DNA of 64,000 bases, taken from Terana coerulea (Eukaryota > Basidiomycota > Agaricomycetes > Polyporales > Phanerochaetaceae). Where the stretch lies: positions 186,001 to 250,000 of the forward strand of contig JAKOGH010000783.1 in the NCBI GenBank assembly GCA_024811115.1. Reading direction: 5' to 3'. Within the stretch, counting starts at the first letter, position 1, and every line of letters begins with the position of its first letter. Made by a program: the position numbers and the translations under genes. The notes under the pieces are model-generated. The model was not told the DNA's origin, did not search any database, and worked only from the letters and a program-made list of their open reading frames with translations. Shown one piece after another: positions 35,040-46,630 of the stretch.

Positions 35040-35981
35040 CTATACAAGGCAACCTCTGTACGAGATACGGCGGTCGTCTGTTGCGAGCTCAGGCCATTGG
35101 ACAAGGAATCTGGGTGGAGAGCACAGCCCCGTCTTACGAAGCCCTGTCAGCGTTCATAAAGGGAGCACGCACCTATCCACGAAGGGTTGCAGAATTCTGC
35201 CCGAGAGAGATAGCCTCTTAACACGGGCGAAGGACTCAATATATACCAGCTTAGGAGAATGGAGTCCAAGGAACTACGGCGGAATCAGCATACGGGTGCA
35301 ATGTTAACCGTTGATAAAGTAACCAACACTCACTCTGTTGAGGTACGCAGCAACGCAGATAATTACACATGTTCCTGGGCCATTGAGTATTAAAATATCT
35401 GCGAATGGACGTCCAGATAACAGCGGCGCGAGCGTTATGTGGTATATGCAGAAGAGCAAAGATCGCATGGATGAGATGGGCGTCGTAAGAAGGGACTGGT
35501 GCACGCGCCGTGCCCGTGGGATGGTAAGGATACCGTAAGGGGCCTGTGGTCCCAGATGGCGGGGTCGGTATGTCAATGAGGCCGTCAGCGAATAGAGGCA
35601 ATCTCGCGATAGAAGACTGACATTGAGCGGCGCAGAACCAGAACCAGAACTCTTGTCTGATTCCAAGCTGATGGCTTTCTTGGCACTGAGGATATCACCT
35701 TCACTCAGGACGTACTTCCGGGGATAGTAGCGGTCGAAATCCAGGCCGGAGAGAAGGGCGAGTGCTTCGCTGGTGTGCCCACCTATCGGCTACGGTCAGA
35801 TGGTAATGTTGCTTCGCGTGCTCTGCGTTTGCCTACCTGAGCCTAGGAACACCGCAAGAGAGGACGTCTCTGAGCGCGAGCGCGCGCCATGACGAGACGG
35901 CTTCTCACGCCGTAAAATTGCGTACAGCCTCAGCAATACGAACGCCGACAACAGGACGACAATGAGGAGGCCGTATGACAT
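35040..35981 (-). CDS. ALG14: Alg14, membrane anchor subunit of UDP-GlcNAc transferase
   Basis: Recruits Alg13 to the ER to add the second GlcNAc of the dolichol-linked N-glycan precursor. The N-terminal TM helix (SYGLLIVVLLSAFVLLRL) is followed by FLGSGGHTSEALALL, the glycine-rich sugar-nucleotide region. ILNGPGTCV, LVYIESFARVKRLSLSGRIL and RFLVQWPEL are family hallmarks. Exons are 35837-35981, 35334-35782, 35173-35273 and 35040-35109, totalling 765 nt, 254 residues, fully in frame. An in-frame ATG at 36002 would add seven residues; I prefer 35981 because the TM helix starts there. Divergent from CDC23. Confidence 0.93.
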
Positions 35982-36334
35982 CCTGCGAGACCGTAGGTGC
36001 ACTCAGAGCAGGAGTAGTAGCCCAATCGGATGGGTACAACGCCTAACAGAAGATAGGCGAGCAAGGGCACAACTGCAAACGTACACGGAGGATCAGCGCA
36101 TTGTTCCATACTGCCAGATAGTAGAGGCCAACCTTCAGAAATACGAGCAAGGACGGACTGGTTGGCCACTCGCCTCCTGCCTCCCGCACGGATGTCTCAA
36201 AGCGAGAGAGGCGCCCAACGCGGTCACCGCGTCAATTCGAGCGGAGTTCGGCGTCCCAGCTCACGCGCGTCTGCACGCGACCGCCTCTGCTACTCCTCTG
36301 CCGAAACGACCTCCTCGAATCCGGCTCGAGCATT
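35982..36334. promoter_or_regulatory. Divergent ALG14/CDC23 promoter region
   Basis: 353 bp between two oppositely transcribed start codons, so it must carry both promoters. No clear TATA box is visible for either gene, as expected for housekeeping genes. Confidence 0.5.
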
Positions 36335-38930
36335 ATGGCGACCGTTACCGTCGCTGACGCTGAGCTCGTCTCTGCCTTGAGGAGCGCGGCGCAGGACTGC
36401 AAGGATCGCGCTCTGACGTTTGGGTCGAAGTGGTGCGTTGAGCGAGAGTCGATGCTGGCCCGGTACTATGCTGAACATGAGACAGGGCTTCAGAGCTCCT
36501 GCTGTCTATTCCTAACGCGAAACGCACTGCTTCGACCGAATTTGACTTCCAGACGCTTGCGACGGCGGGGTCTCAGACTCCTGGACCTTCACACCCATTT
36601 GCAAGCCGCACCCCAGCCAAGCTAGACATTCACGCTATGGACACCGCTCCCGCTACCGCCACTTTCGTCGCCCGCCACCCCTCCGCGCCGAATTTGAAAC
36701 CACCATCACCCGAAGAGCGCGCACGCGAACGACAGCTCGAAGCCGTGGACGAAGATTGCATCAGCCATGCAAGAGCACTCGTCGAAGCAAAAGAATACCT
36801 GAGGGCTACGCACTGGCTGAGGGAATGCAAGAGTGCCAAGGCGGCTTTCCTCAGCATATATAGTCAATACATGGTGAATAGTCTTATATATGCTACGCTT
36901 CGAACTCTGTGTGACAGTTAGCTTCAAGGCCGGGGAGAAGAGGGCTATGCGTGATTGGTACAAGCTCAACCGTGAGTCCAACTAGCCTTTCAAGAACACT
37001 ATAGATTCATTATGTCGCAGAATCAAAGCATCAACCTCCGCTTCCCATTAACCCTGCCCTGCTCCCGCTCTTGCAAGTGGTGCAGAATGCGACTGATCCG
37101 TGGCTGTTGTTCATGTACGTCCCGGCGTGGATGACATGTTGGATGACTGAAACGAGATAACATGTTAGGAAGGCTCTGTTTCTCAAGCGTATGTCAAGGC
37201 GAGAAGAAGCTATGGAGGCCGCCCTACTGTCTATAGCAGGGTACCCGTGGAATTGGTCCACATGGATTCTTCTTGGAGAATGCCTGAGCGACGGAGAGGA
37301 GGTCAGTGTCAAATCATCTAGAGCAGTGCATGACTGGATATTCATCTTGCTAATTTCTCTTTGTTTGCACAGCTTTCCGCACTGCTGCCACTGCTTCCTC
37401 TACCCACAACACACCCACTCGTCCAACTGTTTCAAATCAAAACCCTGAACAGCCTCAACAACCCATCTGAAAACGAGCTTGCCTTGTGTGACAGACTTCT
37501 GAGTAATGACTTCTTCCCTCAAAGTCTCTGGATCATGTCACTCCGTGCTTGCGTTCTCTATCACCTCCATGGTGAGTCTCATTCTGTCTCTGATATATGC
37601 ACACAGCAGCGAACAACATTCTCCATATCATCACAGATTTCGCCAGTGCCGAAGTCCAGTTCAAGAAGATCCTGGGTGCGGACCCATTCCGCATAGACGA
37701 CATCGACGTTTATTCAAATATCCTCTACGTGACGGAAAATCGCCTCGATTTGTCAAAGCTCGCGCACGATTTCCTTCATTTGGACAAGGATCGACCAGAG
37801 GTCTGTTGTCTCGTTGGTAAGTTGCCTGCCTGGTTCCCTACCTTCTCCCGCGAACCGCCCCTGACGCTACCCAGGGAACCACTACTCCCTGCGCGCGGAA
37901 CACGAGAAGGCGGTCAAGTATTTCAGGCGCGCCACGCAACTGGATCGGACATACCTCTCAGCGTGGACCCTTATGGGGCACGAATACGTCGAGATGAAGA
38001 ATTCCCATGCAGCGATAGAAGCATACCGGAAAGCTGTGGGTGCGTCGACGATGCCTCTCCTTCTCCCGAGGACATATCGAGCGCGAGACTGATGCACGTC
38101 GGGCATCGCAGACGTGAATAGAAAAGACTATCGCGCATGGTATGGTCTCGGACAAGCATATGAGCTTCTGAGTATGCACCAGTACGCGCTGTACTATTAT
38201 CAGCATGCGACGGCCCTTCGGTGCGTCTAAGCTATTGTTGACACAGGGTTTGCTCTGCATGAACTCACTGGATCTTCCTTGCCCTGCCCCTTCGCGACTT
38301 CGCGCGTCTGGGACGCAGCCCTTACGACGTCCGCATCTGGCAGGCACAAGGAATGTGTTACGAGGAAATGGCGCGGTGTGTTCCCTTTCATTTTCCCGCA
38401 GCCTATGAATGCGTGCTTAATTTCGCGTGCTGGTCCTGCGTCTCCCGCCGCGCCCGCAGACCGCGCGAAGCCATCGAATGCCTGAAGCGTGCGCTCATCG
38501 GCGCCGACCCCCTGGAGACCGCAATCCACCTCCGGCTCGCCAAACTCTATCACGACTCTGGGGACCTTGCGGAAGCCGCGAGCTATCACCGGCACGTCGT
38601 CGACCTCTGCCAGAGCGCAAGTAAGCCGCGGTGGCTTCTCCATCATGGTGTAGACTCTCATGTGACCTTCGATATTGTAGACAAGCCGGTCATCGACTAC
38701 GCACGGTCGGCCGTGCACGTCGCGCGCTATCACCTGCTCCAGGGCGGCGACGATCTGGAGCTCGCGAAAGATTACATGGAGAAGGTGTCGACGAGTAACG
38801 CGGAGGAGGTGCGCGAAGCGGGGAGCTGTTGAAGAAGATCCGGCATGCACTGTTTCTCAAGGAGAGCACTGCGCGGATGAGGAGTGCAGCGGACATTTCG
38901 GTGGGAATATCGGACTCGCCGACGACATAA
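36335..38930 (+). CDS. CDC23: Anaphase-promoting complex subunit Cdc23/Apc8, TPR protein
   Basis: TPR scaffold of the APC/C ubiquitin ligase. An N-terminal helical region is followed by TPR arrays including [40 protein letters not shown] and [20 protein letters not shown]. Twelve exons: 36335-36432, 36486-36873, 36918-36971, 37021-37114, 37169-37301, 37373-37571, 37637-37816, 37875-38039, 38112-38220, 38319-38375, 38460-38620 and 38681-38930. The sum is 1,888 nt. One G is missing at the exon 2/3 junction (ATGGTGAAT should carry one more G) and one in the G4 run near 38821. With both, 1,890 nt encode 629 residues. Without the second, the protein would stop early at 38830. Confidence 0.93.
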
Positions 38931-39200
38931 TCAAGAAGCGCGATGTGCTGAGGGTGCGCAGGTATTTATAGGAAGGATTCGCACCGGCTCGGAGGTTAAG
39001 GCCTTCTTCTTGTCTTGAGGGATAGTGTTATGTATAACAAGCTACACCTTCTTCCGAACCCGTGCAGCTGCTTATGCATACGTCGTGCCGCCTCATGCGG
39101 TAAATCATCAGAGTAGCGGAGACGAGATCTCCTCCGAGTGGACCGCAGATACCTGCCCTAAACTCACACGGTCACGGGCTCCGTGCAGAAGGACCAAAGT

Positions 39201-40816
39201 ATGGCAAAACAAGCGACAGAGATGTCGAGCTTTTCCGTGCACCCCTCGCTCGCTACGCCTATATCGCCTGCAGCACCGCCTGTTACACGCACAGAGTCGA
39301 CCTCGAATGCCAGTCAAACACCAGCCAGCACCGGAGAGCTCTCGCGCGCGGCATCAGGCTCCGAGCCCCCGGCGTCGGCAGCGGAGGCAGGGCCCAGCAC
39401 CGCGCATGGTGGCGGGCCCCCGAAGCCGCTCGTGAGCGTGAACGTGGAGGGGCTCATTCTGGATGTGCAGCGGCGAGGGGTTGCAGAAGGGCAGGAACGC
39501 GGAAGAGGTGGAGGCGATGGCGCAGACCGCCGCAAGGTACGCTCGCACGCCCATATCTCTGTGGTCCGCCGCCGCCACTCACCACGCCTGCGCCGCACCC
39601 TTCTCATCTGGCCATGCTCTTGCAGAATCGCGCAGCGGATAGCCGCAGATCAGACGGCCGCGCTGCAGCCCGACGTGGAGAGCCCGTTCGCGAACGCCGC
39701 AGATGCCGTTCGGCGCCTACTTCCGTACCACATCTTCCAGCAGCCGGCGGAGGATCTGCGCAAGGGGAAGCGCAAGGCGACGGCGGAGGACTTGCTGCGG
39801 GAGGAGATTGCAGGTGCGTGTTGCCTCGAGGTGTCTGTGGGTGCCGCCTCACGCGAGATGTTCTCCAGAGACGAGGTTTGCGATTGATTGCTGGAAGCGG
39901 AAGGCTGCTTTGGAACGGAGGCTGAGACGTATTCGAACGCAAGAGGGACAGGTCAGCTACTCCAATGGGAATGTATTGGATGTTGTATGCTTATGGGAGT
40001 GCACAGCGCACTGCTCCAGATGATCAGGGATACGTCCTCGCCCAGGCGGTCTTGGAAGCAGACCGGGCGGATCTGGCTGCTCTGACTACAGAATACCGAA
40101 CTGCACGAGCTGAGTTGGACAAGGTAGAACGTGCGAAGAAGGCCGCTGCTGCTGCTGCTGCCCCTCCGCCGGCACCAACGACTCCCACTGCGACGCGTCT
40201 ACCGTATTATCCGCCACTGCCTGCGGTGCCGAATCCCACCACACCAACATTTTCCGCCAGCTCTTCAACGTATTCTTCACAGTACCGAAACTACGCTTAT
40301 CCGTATTCACAGACGTATAATTCACCATATTCATACACTCCCCCTCCTGGTCAAACTACAACTCCCGGTCAGAAGCAACCCGCGCGTGTGCCAACAAGTG
40401 TACCCGTGTTGACTCTTGCACCACCAGGAGTTACGCCAACGATCTCTTCCGCTCCAGCTTCTGCTTCGTCTCCCAGCGCTCCTTCCCCTGCTGCCACTGC
40501 ACCCTCTTCTACCATCGCTGCCATACCGGTTCACCTTCCCGCATCTTCGCTCACATCTCTTGCGGCTCTTGGAATCATACCTGTTCCGGCGAGCAACGCT
40601 CCGCCAGCAGGCCAGCCGCAGCCTGCGTGCGTGTTGAAGGGCACGACCCAGAATGGAACGATGGTCAGCCTGGACATCAACGTGTCTGCTCTGCAGCCCG
40701 CCCAAGCGAGCGGTCTCGCCGTGCTGCTGAGCGCGCTTAGCAGCACTCGCACCGGCGCTGCTGCCAGCGTCCCGACGTCGTCTGCGGCCGCCGACGCCCC
40801 CGGAGCAAAAACCTAG
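39201..40816 (+). CDS. GLTSCR1/BICRA-domain-like protein, candidate SWI/SNF accessory subunit
   Basis: Four exons: 39201-39536, 39626-39813, 39869-39951 and 40007-40816. An N-terminal Ser/Pro/Ala-rich segment is followed by ESPFANAADAVRRLLPYHIF (about residues 145-164). This resembles the conserved start of the GLTSCR1 domain found in BICRA/BICRAL and fungal relatives, and a helical Lys/Arg-rich stretch follows (CWKRKAALERRLRRIRTQEG). The C-terminal half is low-complexity Pro/Ser/Tyr/Thr-rich, as in transcriptional co-regulators. One G of the GGGG run near 39477-39480 seems extra; removing it gives 1,416 nt, 471 residues, and reads into KGRNAEEVEAMAQTAA. The domain call is from memory of the pattern. 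The alternative is an uncharacterised basidiomycete protein. Confidence 0.6.
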
Positions 40817-41715
40817 TCAGACAAGGACAAGACAGCTCCGGTCAGATACGCCGATGCACTGTAGCGTAGGGTTTGGCAGTTTTGCGCGTGTGAGACCGCG
40901 ACAGACACCGGCGGACACAGCTTCGTGCATGGATGTAATAATTATCAGTACTTATCGACGCTGCTCAGTGGATGCAGAGGACGTGCGAGCATCACGCGCC
41001 CGGTGCGTGGGGATGTGCTCGCACGGTTGTCCCTCATGTTACGTTGCGCCTGCGCGGATTTCGAACCCCAGATGCTCCTCTGACAAGCGAGCGTTGAGAA
41101 AGAGAGCAGAAACCAGGCTGGTTGTCCCGGTATGGCAACTGCAAATATGGTGGCGCTGCCGTAAACGCCGTCAACAGACGCCGGGCGGGTGTCGTGACTG
41201 TCGTCATCGTCTCCAACGGCGAACGCAAGAACTCAGTCTGCTGCCCCGCCGCTGCGCCATCTTGTCTCCGACGTCCATCCAGGCTCCGTCGCGGTGGCAG
41301 ACGACGAGGAGTCCGCCTTATCTGGCGCCGACGAGCAGGGCTATGCGCGCCATCAGCCCCGATGCGGGTTTCGGCATGACGCCACGGAAGTGCCCCAGAA
41401 ATTGTCGGCGGCACACTCCACCGCGAGAAGCGATAGCCAAAGCACGCCCGCAACGCTGCATCGATGCCGTCGAGCGCAAATTCTCGCGAGGCTATATAAG
41501 CCGTCGCCGAGGACGCTGAACAGGTTCTCTTCCCCAACACCACCGCCCTTGTCGCTTGCCAGTGCGTATTGGCGTCTTTGATAGGCCTCCGCGCGGACGA
41601 TTGATACTCTACGTACGTGTTTCTGCTATCGCTGTGCTCTCACGGAGAGGATCTGACGGTCTGTGCAGGTATTGAGAAGCCGTTGCAAACCGCCAGCACA
41701 ACCACTATCACCACT
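40817..41715. other. Intergenic region with F-box gene promoter and probable 5' UTR intron
   Basis: No gene is recognised in the first 650 bp. TATATAAG at 41493-41500 is a likely TATA box for the next gene. A GTACGT...GTGCAG segment at 41613-41668 looks like a 56-nt intron in its 5' UTR. Confidence 0.45.
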
Positions 41716-42642
41716 ATGAACGCACCATGCATTTTTGCAAAGCTCCCTAACGAGCTTTTGCACGACGTGTTCCAACACGCAGCACATCTGGACACGCCCA
41801 CAGCCCTGGCGCTGACCCTCGTCGCATCCTGGACCAGGCATCTCGTGGAACCTACGCTTTACGACACAGTCGTCCTCTCCTCCTCGCGCGGCGTCAACGC
41901 CTTCCTGGACGCGCTCTCACACAAGCCCGCGGCGTTCGCCACACGCACCGTCAGGCATCTCGGCATCTTCTCGCAGGGGCCAGTCGACAAGGTCGACCAG
42001 GTCCTGGACACGTGCCGGGGTGTGGACAGCCTCGCGTGGGGCTTCTCGCTGCCGAGCTACAAGTGCGTGAACGGGTGCGGCACCGTGCGGGCGTTGGAGG
42101 GCCCGCGGGAGCAGCACCTCCTCGGCGCCGCCTGCCGCGACGGCTGGGACGCGGCCCTCGTGGGCCCGACCGTCACCCACCTTCGAGTGCACCTGGCCGC
42201 GCCCGCGCGAGCGACGCCACTGCCGCAGGACGGCGAGGACAGCGCGCTCACCGCGACGACCCTCGAGAGCCTCCGGAGCCTCCCCGCGCTGACCCACCTC
42301 GCGGTCGTCTACAAGCCCACGAAGCGCGAGCCGGTGCCCGCCCTACTGGCCTCGCTCCGTGCGCTTCTCTCGCCGCCGGCGCGCCCGGAGGCAGGGCCGA
42401 AGCAGAAGCTCGCGTTGGTGCTCGTGCAGGTGCTGGGGGCGAGAGCGTCGCAGGCCGCGGCGGTTGAGGCCCTCAATCGGGCAGCCCTTGAGGAGGGCGG
42501 GGAAGCGTTGCGCATCGTGGCGGAGCGGGCACCGCTGAGCGCCGTCTGCCAGTGGGAGGACGCCGTGCGAGGGGGAAGGAGCGTGTGGGACCACGCCGAG
42601 GAGGTCGTTCAGCATCGTCTACCGCGCGACACTACGTGCTAG
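41716..42642 (+). CDS. F-box-like protein, single exon
   Basis: 308-residue protein without coding introns. The N-terminal FAKLPNELLHDVFQHAA (about residues 6-22) with a following helical LxxSWTRHLVEPTLYDTVVL segment is an F-box-like motif, as in the very large agaricomycete F-box family whose members feed substrates to SCF ubiquitin ligases. The rest shows weak leucine-rich periodicity (LRSLPALTHLAVV) without clear LRRs. The ATG at 41716 was chosen because the F-box starts right after it and a TATA box plus 5' UTR intron lie upstream. The coding sequence is very GC-rich compared with its flanks. Its substrate cannot be inferred. Confidence 0.75.
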   Translation: MNAPCIFAKLPNELLHDVFQHAAHLDTPTALALTLVASWTRHLVEPTLYDTVVLSSSRGVNAFLDALSHKPAAFATRTVRHLGIFSQGPVDKVDQVLDTCRGVDSLAWGFSLPSYKCVNGCGTVRALEGPREQHLLGAACRDGWDAALVGPTVTHLRVHLAAPARATPLPQDGEDSALTATTLESLRSLPALTHLAVVYKPTKREPVPALLASLRALLSPPARPEAGPKQKLALVLVQVLGARASQAAAVEALNRAALEEGGEALRIVAERAPLSAVCQWEDAVRGGRSVWDHAEEVVQHRLPRDTTC

Positions 42643-44099
42643 AGCCAGCATACCCGCCAGCACCATGTTACCCAACCTACAGTACTCGATACCCGCAACT
42701 TGAATGCTTAATCATGGATTGGTCCACCTGCTGTCGCACGTAATCGCCCCGCGTTGTAGTAATCTACAGTTTCATTGTACGCTGTACACTTGTATCGACC
42801 CTTGTCAATCAAGACTGTCCCAGATATTAATAGCGGGAAACGGATGTTTCTGCGAGTCACATCGGGTGTCCTGGTGCGTATTTTGGTGGAGGTTGGCAGG
42901 GCGTGCTGGGCGGCTGCTGTGGGGGAGTGCCCGAGGTCCGTCTGGGGGGCTTTGCGAGTCTGATGTCCGACGGGTCCTTCAAAGTTAACGGCCTCTGCAC
43001 AGTGCAAATCTCTTTTCTACCCCGAGTACCTGGAGCGATGCTGCGATGGCCGCCTGCCGTCGACTTACCCCTGGCGCCGCGGGAAGGATGAGCCATCGCC
43101 CATCTCGATCCCGTCAACGGCCTACGCCCCGCTCACGCCGCCTGCCGTTGCCCCCTTGCCTTTCCTAACCTCCTTCTCGACGCCCCCAAGCGTACGGTGC
43201 TTCGCCCGGTCTTGCATCCGGCACGACGAGGGCGCACAACCTACCCTCTCCTGCCCCCGTGAGCCCGTCGTGGTCGCGCTCCAGCCAGCGGTACCCGCGC
43301 CGTGCTGACGCATTCCAAAAATTCCGCGCATTCTTCGAAGGCTCGCCCAGGCGCGCGGTGTGCGAGCCCTCGCAGCTTCTCCCCCCTGCTCCAAGAATAC
43401 GTCGCTGCGACTTGTGCGCATTCCAAGGCCCCTTACACCAGCGTCCCTCGGCCAGAATCGCACCGCAGGTTCTGACCGTGCCCTTATCCGGCCTATTACG
43501 AGCGACAGTCGACGACGCGGGGGTCACAGTACGCTTACAGCACGCGTGCCAGCGCCGATCTGGGGACGAGCAATGGCGGCGCAAGCAGGAGCAGCGTCTC
43601 CCGCAGGAAAAGGTGCAGAGGATACGATAGCCGACGCGCGCGATGAACGGAGGTACAACCGAGTGAGCCCTCTCTTCCTCTTCTGCTCTTCTCTGTCTTC
43701 CAATGCAGCCTCTGTCTTCCCATACAGCCCTCGCGGGTAGTGGCCCCAGGCTTCCTCAGGGTCCCGAGCTGGCGTAAGAGAGGGCTTGCTGCCGCCACAT
43801 GACGGTGACGCTCGCTATTCCGAGACAGTTTTGCTCGCTTGGACAGCAGAAGACCTAGAATTTGCTGCAGAAAAAGGGCCACAAAACCGTGCAGAAACCT
43901 TGCTGGGCCCCTGCGCTGTCCCGCCAAGCCAAACTGTGCGCGGTGAGGCATAGCGAGCGGGCCTGGCGGCTGCCCCGGCGCTGGAGGGGCGGTTCTGCGA
44001 GCTCTATCTTCCGATCTATCCGAGGCCGCCTTCTTTGCTGCAGACTGTACCACGGCCCTCTGTCAGCCTCAGCCTTCACGGCTGCGTCATCTCTCGCCT
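42643..44099. other. Intergenic region of about 1.45 kb
   Basis: GC-rich with overlapping open frames on all strands and no recognisable domain. The last part may contain the 5' exon or exons of the hemerythrin-domain gene, which I could not place. Confidence 0.4.
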
Positions 44100-44991
44100 G
44101 GGCCGATCGCGATGCGCAATGCAATCTGCTGACTGACGTCGTTCTCGCTTCGCAGCTCGCAGACAGCATGTCCCACTACTCACAACTACTTCAAATCCGA
44201 ATGTGAGCCGCCGATTCCTTGCATTGACTGGTCTGGACCGTGCGCCACCGCCGCGGGAGCGCGCAGGGACGCAAATTGACTTTCACAATGTCTCGGTGCT
44301 CACACGTTTCCTTCCGTGCACCAGTTAATGCCGTCTACGAAGTGAGCCTGGTGCTCCTCCAGACCTACATCGGGCCCTTACGAATGAGTAATGTTAATGC
44401 AGATGGCGGACGGGTCCTTCAACAAGCGCGGGCTGAACCTCCGGATGTACCTCGCCCAAGCGGGCGAGATGACGAAGCGTATGTGCTATCTATATACGGA
44501 TATGCCCCTCGGGTCGGACAGGGTTGAACGTTCGCCCCAGACCTGACCGTGCACCACACGATCGAGGAGCGGCACATCTTCCCCGTGCTCGCGAAGCGGG
44601 ATGCCCATGTTCCGCGAAGACGAAGCGCACCTCAAATCGCACCACGGAATCCACGAAGGTGATTGCAGTTTTGCGTTGTGCGTCTCGGCTGCCCTGGCGC
44701 GGGAGATGGCTGAAGCAGGTTCGTGGACAGGATTAGACAAGCTCACCGCCCTCCTGCGCAAGTGGCGCGGCGAGCCGTCGGCGTACGCGCCGCAGGAGAT
44801 GAAGGACTGCCTCGACAGCTGGCGCGAGGTGCTCTTCACGCACCTGGACCAGGAGGTGCGTCAGCCGATGCTTCTGCCTCGCTTTGTGCTGATGGTGTGC
44901 CGTGCGCGGGCCCCTGCAGGTGAAGGACCTTTCTGCGGAGAATATGAAGAAGTATTGGACCGTAGAAGAAGTCGATCGCATCCCTATGTGA
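44100..44991 (+). CDS. Hemerythrin (HHE) domain protein, 5' end unresolved
   Basis: Putative metal-binding four-helix protein. Family marks are the HNYFKSE region, HHTIEERHIFPVLA with HxxxE-type iron ligands, HLKSHHGIHEG and LFTHLDQEV. It ends VEEVDRIPM. Exons: about 44100-44202, 44325-44341, 44403-44478, 44541-44658, 44719-44855 and 44920-44991. The second is a 17-nt micro-exon encoding the NAVYE junction between FKSE and MADGSF. Two apparent extra bases (near 44178 and in the GGG near 44598) break the frame and look like indel errors. The start codon was not identified; coding-like sequence runs back to about 44100. Such fungal proteins are often annotated as haemerythrin-like, with unproven roles in oxygen or iron handling. 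Confidence 0.75.
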
Positions 44992-46508
44992 CAGACCGCC
45001 GCCGTATAGTGCACCCATCTATTACGATATCCGTAATCAACATGCGATTTATATATGATTTTCGGGCTCAAGCCGTGTCTCTGTTCTCTTCCCCGTCGAC
45101 AGCGAGTTGTCAGAGTTGTAACGCCAGTAGTACACGTGCGCCCTGTGACCCGCAGTTTGATGGATGACTTGCTTAATTCTCGCGACACCATAGTAGGACT
45201 GCCAAAGTGCGTATACGACATGGCACAGCATGTCGCGTGATTTGCACCACGTCTTCCCGCAACCGTCGAGGATGACGACGATACCAATGCCATGATACCC
45301 AGAGTACATGCCCGGCGCATCGGAGCTGCCATTCACGACATCTGCCTCCACATTGCTCTTGACCAGGCGTAGTACGTCCGCAGTGTCTGATGGACGTGCC
45401 AACCTCATAAATGCTAATCAGTGTGAGCATAGAGTAGTATCGGTGGCTCGGTGGGGGCCATGAGGTGTGCCAACGCTGGGTAGCTTGTGCGCCCGCTCAC
45501 GGACTCTATAACGCAACTCTATCAATCTGTGCTGCGTGCTCGGTCCAAAACACTCAATCTCTGTTTGATCACTTTTCATTTCAGAAGTATTCTGGCAGGT
45601 GTAGGCGTCGAAATAGCGCGATGGAGTGTTCTGCTTGCGCAACGCCCAACGACAGTGTCCAAATAGAGACAGCACATCCGCCACACCACGATCCGATCGG
45701 GCAGCACGCTGATTGATGGCGCCTACCCCCAAACCTCGCGACATCGTCAACTGCTGTTGTATCTCTGCTCACTCGCACCCAAGAACCCGCCAGCTTGGAT
45801 CGTCACGGTGTTGCGAGGAGATGGTGCGGCCAGCTGCGAATGGTTAGCACGGAAAGCCGACCAAATCCAGGCATTGTCACTATGATGCTGCACCGCCTGT
45901 CTGGATGTTCAGTAAATCTTTAGACTCCAACACACGACAATTTCCCGACGGCGGCCGCGCCTGCGGCTCTCATTGGCTTTGGCGGAGCGCAGTAAAAGGA
46001 CTACTAGCTACCACACCTCAACAACGCGGGCGTGGCACCGCAGCAAACGCTGCAGGCGTGTACAACAGAAACACATACGAAGTGAGGCAAGTGGCTGGCT
46101 GCGGAAAGGTGCAGTCTCGGAGCCGAGGAGTTCATAGTAGAAACATTCGTGGGCATCGCCTTCGTGGTATGTTTTGTGCATGGAATGTCTCGCCGAGTAG
46201 TGCTGATTGTTCATCCTTACACTCGTCGAGTCTAAAGACGAGGCTGTGCGGTCTCGAGGGAACTCCCGCGCAACGTTTGCCGTACGGCGCACGCGGGATA
46301 GCTGGCAGCGAGATGCCCACGTGCTCATACACCAGGCCAGGACAGACCCTCGCCGCGTTCCAGTGCAGCTTGAGCTGACTATGCGATCTGCTTGCTGTGT
46401 ATGCGCAGAGGCCCCCGGGCGTGGCTGCGATCGCGATGGCCAGAATGAGCGGGGGCCGCTAAGATTGCGCTATTGGCTCGACTGGATGTTGATTACCGAA
46501 GAACCTTG
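44992..46508. other. Intergenic region of about 1.5 kb
   Basis: One minus-strand open frame (45049-45408) contains a protein-like stretch around GMYSGYHGIGIVVILDG that I do not recognise and cannot extend by splicing. Otherwise nothing is identified. Confidence 0.35.
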
Positions 46509-46516
46509 TATATAAG
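46509..46516 (+). promoter_or_regulatory. TATA box of MFS transporter
   Basis: TATATAAG about 115 bp upstream of the ATG at 46631. Confidence 0.55.
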
Positions 46517-46630
46517 GCACCCACGCCCCTGAACAGGTTGTGATTCATATAACACGCAAGGGCGAACCATATCGCACTTGGATCCCATCCCTTTCCCATC
46601 CCCCCTCTTTCCTCAGGGCGCTGAGCAGAG

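Noticed and set aside
43122..43740. Overlapping frames of 100-140 codons on both strands
   Set aside because: High GC content makes long chance frames; composition is Arg/Ser/Gly-rich with no domain.
45049..45408. 119-codon minus-strand frame with a GYHGIGIVVILDG stretch
   Set aside because: No family recognised, no spliceable neighbours and overlapping frames on both strands; too weak to call a gene.
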